From contig JAKAJA010000048.1 of the NCBI GenBank assembly GCA_021814085.1, positions 1-9,437 of the forward strand: DNA of 9,437 nucleotides, read 5' to 3'. Position 1 is the stretch's first letter. Each line of letters starts with the position of its first letter. This DNA is from Acidobacteriota bacterium (GTDB lineage Bacteria > Acidobacteriota > UBA4820 > DSQY01). Below, one piece after another: positions 8,329-9,437 of this stretch. The notes below the pieces were generated by a model. The model was not told the origin of the DNA. It searched no databases and worked only from the letters and a program-made list of their open reading frames with translations. Made by a program: the position numbers and the translations under genes.

Positions 8329-9437
8329 TGGGCCGGGGCGGGACCGTGGGCGGCGGGATTGGACGCTTGGGGTCAGCGCCGACTGGACCTCGGGGGTGGC
8401 TGCTCGTCCTGGCCGTGGCTTCTCTCTGTGCCGTGTCTGCCCCCTCGCCGGGGCAACCCGCGAGGGCGGAGGCGGTGCGGAAGGCCCCCCACCTCAGGGT
8501 CGTCGCCGCGCCCTTCGAACCCTTCGCCTACCAGTCCGACGGGGTGAACAAGGGCCTGGACATTGATCTCCTGAACCTCGTGTGCACGGCCCGAGGCTGG
8601 ACCTACGACATCGAATGGATCCCCTTCCCCGAGGTCCTGAGCCGGATCCGCACCGGCAAGGCGGACCTCGCCATCGGCGCCATCTATACCACCGACGATC
8701 GACGGAAGGAGATGCTCTTCACTGACTCCTACCTCCAGTCGGGCCTCGTACTCGTAACGAGGGCGGATCGGACCGTCCGTCCACCGGAGGGGATGGCAGG
8801 GCTCCGGATCGGGGTGAAGCGGGGCGCAACCGGGGAAGCGCTGGCCAAGCACCTGCGCGACGTCATGGGAGTGCCGTTGCAGATCGTGCCCATGGACAGC
8901 ACGGAGGATTGCTTCGAAGCCCTCCAGGCGCATCGTTTGGACGCGGTCATGAACGACTACCTGAACAGCGTGTTCCTCCTCCACAACCGCTACCCTGGGG
9001 AGATGGTCATCAGCCGGGGATTCTTCGGCGCTTATTTCTTCAGCCGGAGCGAGATCGCGTTCCCTCTCCGCCTTGGTATGGATTCTCAATGCTTCGCCAT
9101 AAACCAGACCCTCCGGGAGCTGAAACGGGGCGGCATCATCGCACATCTCCAAGAACAGTGGCTCACCCAGAGCCCGCCGCCGGACATGGAGCGGATCACC
9201 ATCATCCTCGCCGGCGTGCTCCTGTTCCTCCTGGCGCACGTGGCCATCTTCTTTTACTACCGTGGGCGCAACCTCCGCCTCCGGGTCCTGGCCGAGTCAG
9301 AGCAGCATTACCGGGACATCATCGAGCAGTCGCCCATGGCCATCGGCATCCAGCGGCGGGGCGTGATCCTCTACGTCAACGACGCGCTGGCGCGCATCTT
9401 CGGCCTCCCCGGCCGCGAATCCATGAGCGGGCGCGCC
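8328..9437 (+). CDS. Sensor: periplasmic SBP_bac_3 domain, TM helix, PAS (3' truncated)
   Basis: The frame is open for 370 codons to the window end. A signal peptide is visible: an Arg/Gly-rich start, hydrophobic WLLVLAVASLCAVSA (24-38), and a likely cleavage after ARA near residue 47. Residues about 56-280 form a family-3 solute-binding domain (LRVVAAPFEPFAY, KADLAIGAIYTTDDRRKEMLF, LRIGVKRGATG, LDAVMND). R125 or R126 and D210 fall where amino-acid-binding relatives hold the ligand carboxyl and amino groups, so an amino-acid-like ligand is plausible. A transmembrane helix (290-311) and a short linker lead into a PAS domain (from about 323, EQHYRDIIEQSPMAIGIQ) cut at the edge. Proteins of this layout usually end in a histidine kinase, sometimes in GGDEF; the output domain is not visible. 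The ATG shares its A with the cyclase stop (TGATG), which suggests translational coupling. A GTG at 8346 is a possible alternative start. Confidence 0.87.
   Translation, partial: MGRGGTVGGGIGRLGSAPTGPRGWLLVLAVASLCAVSAPSPGQPARAEAVRKAPHLRVVAAPFEPFAYQSDGVNKGLDIDLLNLVCTARGWTYDIEWIPFPEVLSRIRTGKADLAIGAIYTTDDRRKEMLFTDSYLQSGLVLVTRADRTVRPPEGMAGLRIGVKRGATGEALAKHLRDVMGVPLQIVPMDSTEDCFEALQAHRLDAVMNDYLNSVFLLHNRYPGEMVISRGFFGAYFFSRSEIAFPLRLGMDSQCFAINQTLRELKRGGIIAHLQEQWLTQSPPPDMERITIILAGVLLFLLAHVAIFFYYRGRNLRLRVLAESEQHYRDIIEQSPMAIGIQRRGVILYVNDALARIFGLPGRESMSGRA

Noticed and set aside
8373..9239. A 288-codon open frame on the - strand opposite the sensor gene
   Set aside because: The + strand frame has a signal peptide, a full SBP_bac_3 domain, a TM helix and a PAS start. 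The antisense product shows no domain.

Overview
The window is a high-GC bacterial chromosome segment with housekeeping genes on the left and signalling genes on the right. It carries no phage, IS, CRISPR, rRNA or tRNA signature. The organism is not identifiable with certainty. GC-rich third positions, a free-standing rpsO-pnp unit, a stand-alone lon, and multi-domain GAF/GGDEF and solute-binding/PAS sensors would fit an Acidobacteriota or deltaproteobacterial-type lineage. That placement is inference from style and not from a marker match.

Layout: (1) 2-274 (+) is the 3' end of an MFS-type transporter. Its stop codon sits in the loop of a strong hairpin that can serve as terminator for the converging genes. 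(2) 330-2902 (-) is rpsO (ribosomal protein S15) followed by pnp (polynucleotide phosphorylase). This is the classic conserved pair, here driven by a well-formed extended -10 promoter just upstream of rpsO. (3) 2903-3193 is a divergent promoter region. (4) 3194-5605 (+) is lon, an ATP-dependent protease with all catalytic residues, closed by a textbook intrinsic terminator with a GCAA tetraloop. (5) 5661-6081 is a 420-base gap without a credible gene but unusually rich in perfect stems, several of them mutually exclusive, and bracketed by a near-identical 12-base direct repeat. (6) 6082-8328 (+) is a membrane-bound diguanylate cyclase (multi-TM sensor, two GAF-like domains, GGDEF). (7) 8328-9437 (+, runs off the window) is a sensor with signal peptide, periplasmic SBP_bac_3 domain, transmembrane helix and the start of a PAS domain. 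Its ATG overlaps the cyclase stop codon by one base.

How the genes work together: S15 and PNPase link ribosome assembly and RNA turnover, and Lon handles protein turnover. The last two genes look like a translationally coupled signalling pair: one makes c-di-GMP in response to membrane and cytoplasmic cues, the other senses a small periplasmic ligand, probably amino-acid-like. I found no clearly new enzymatic system. The most unexplained piece of sequence is the hairpin-rich gap in front of the diguanylate cyclase.
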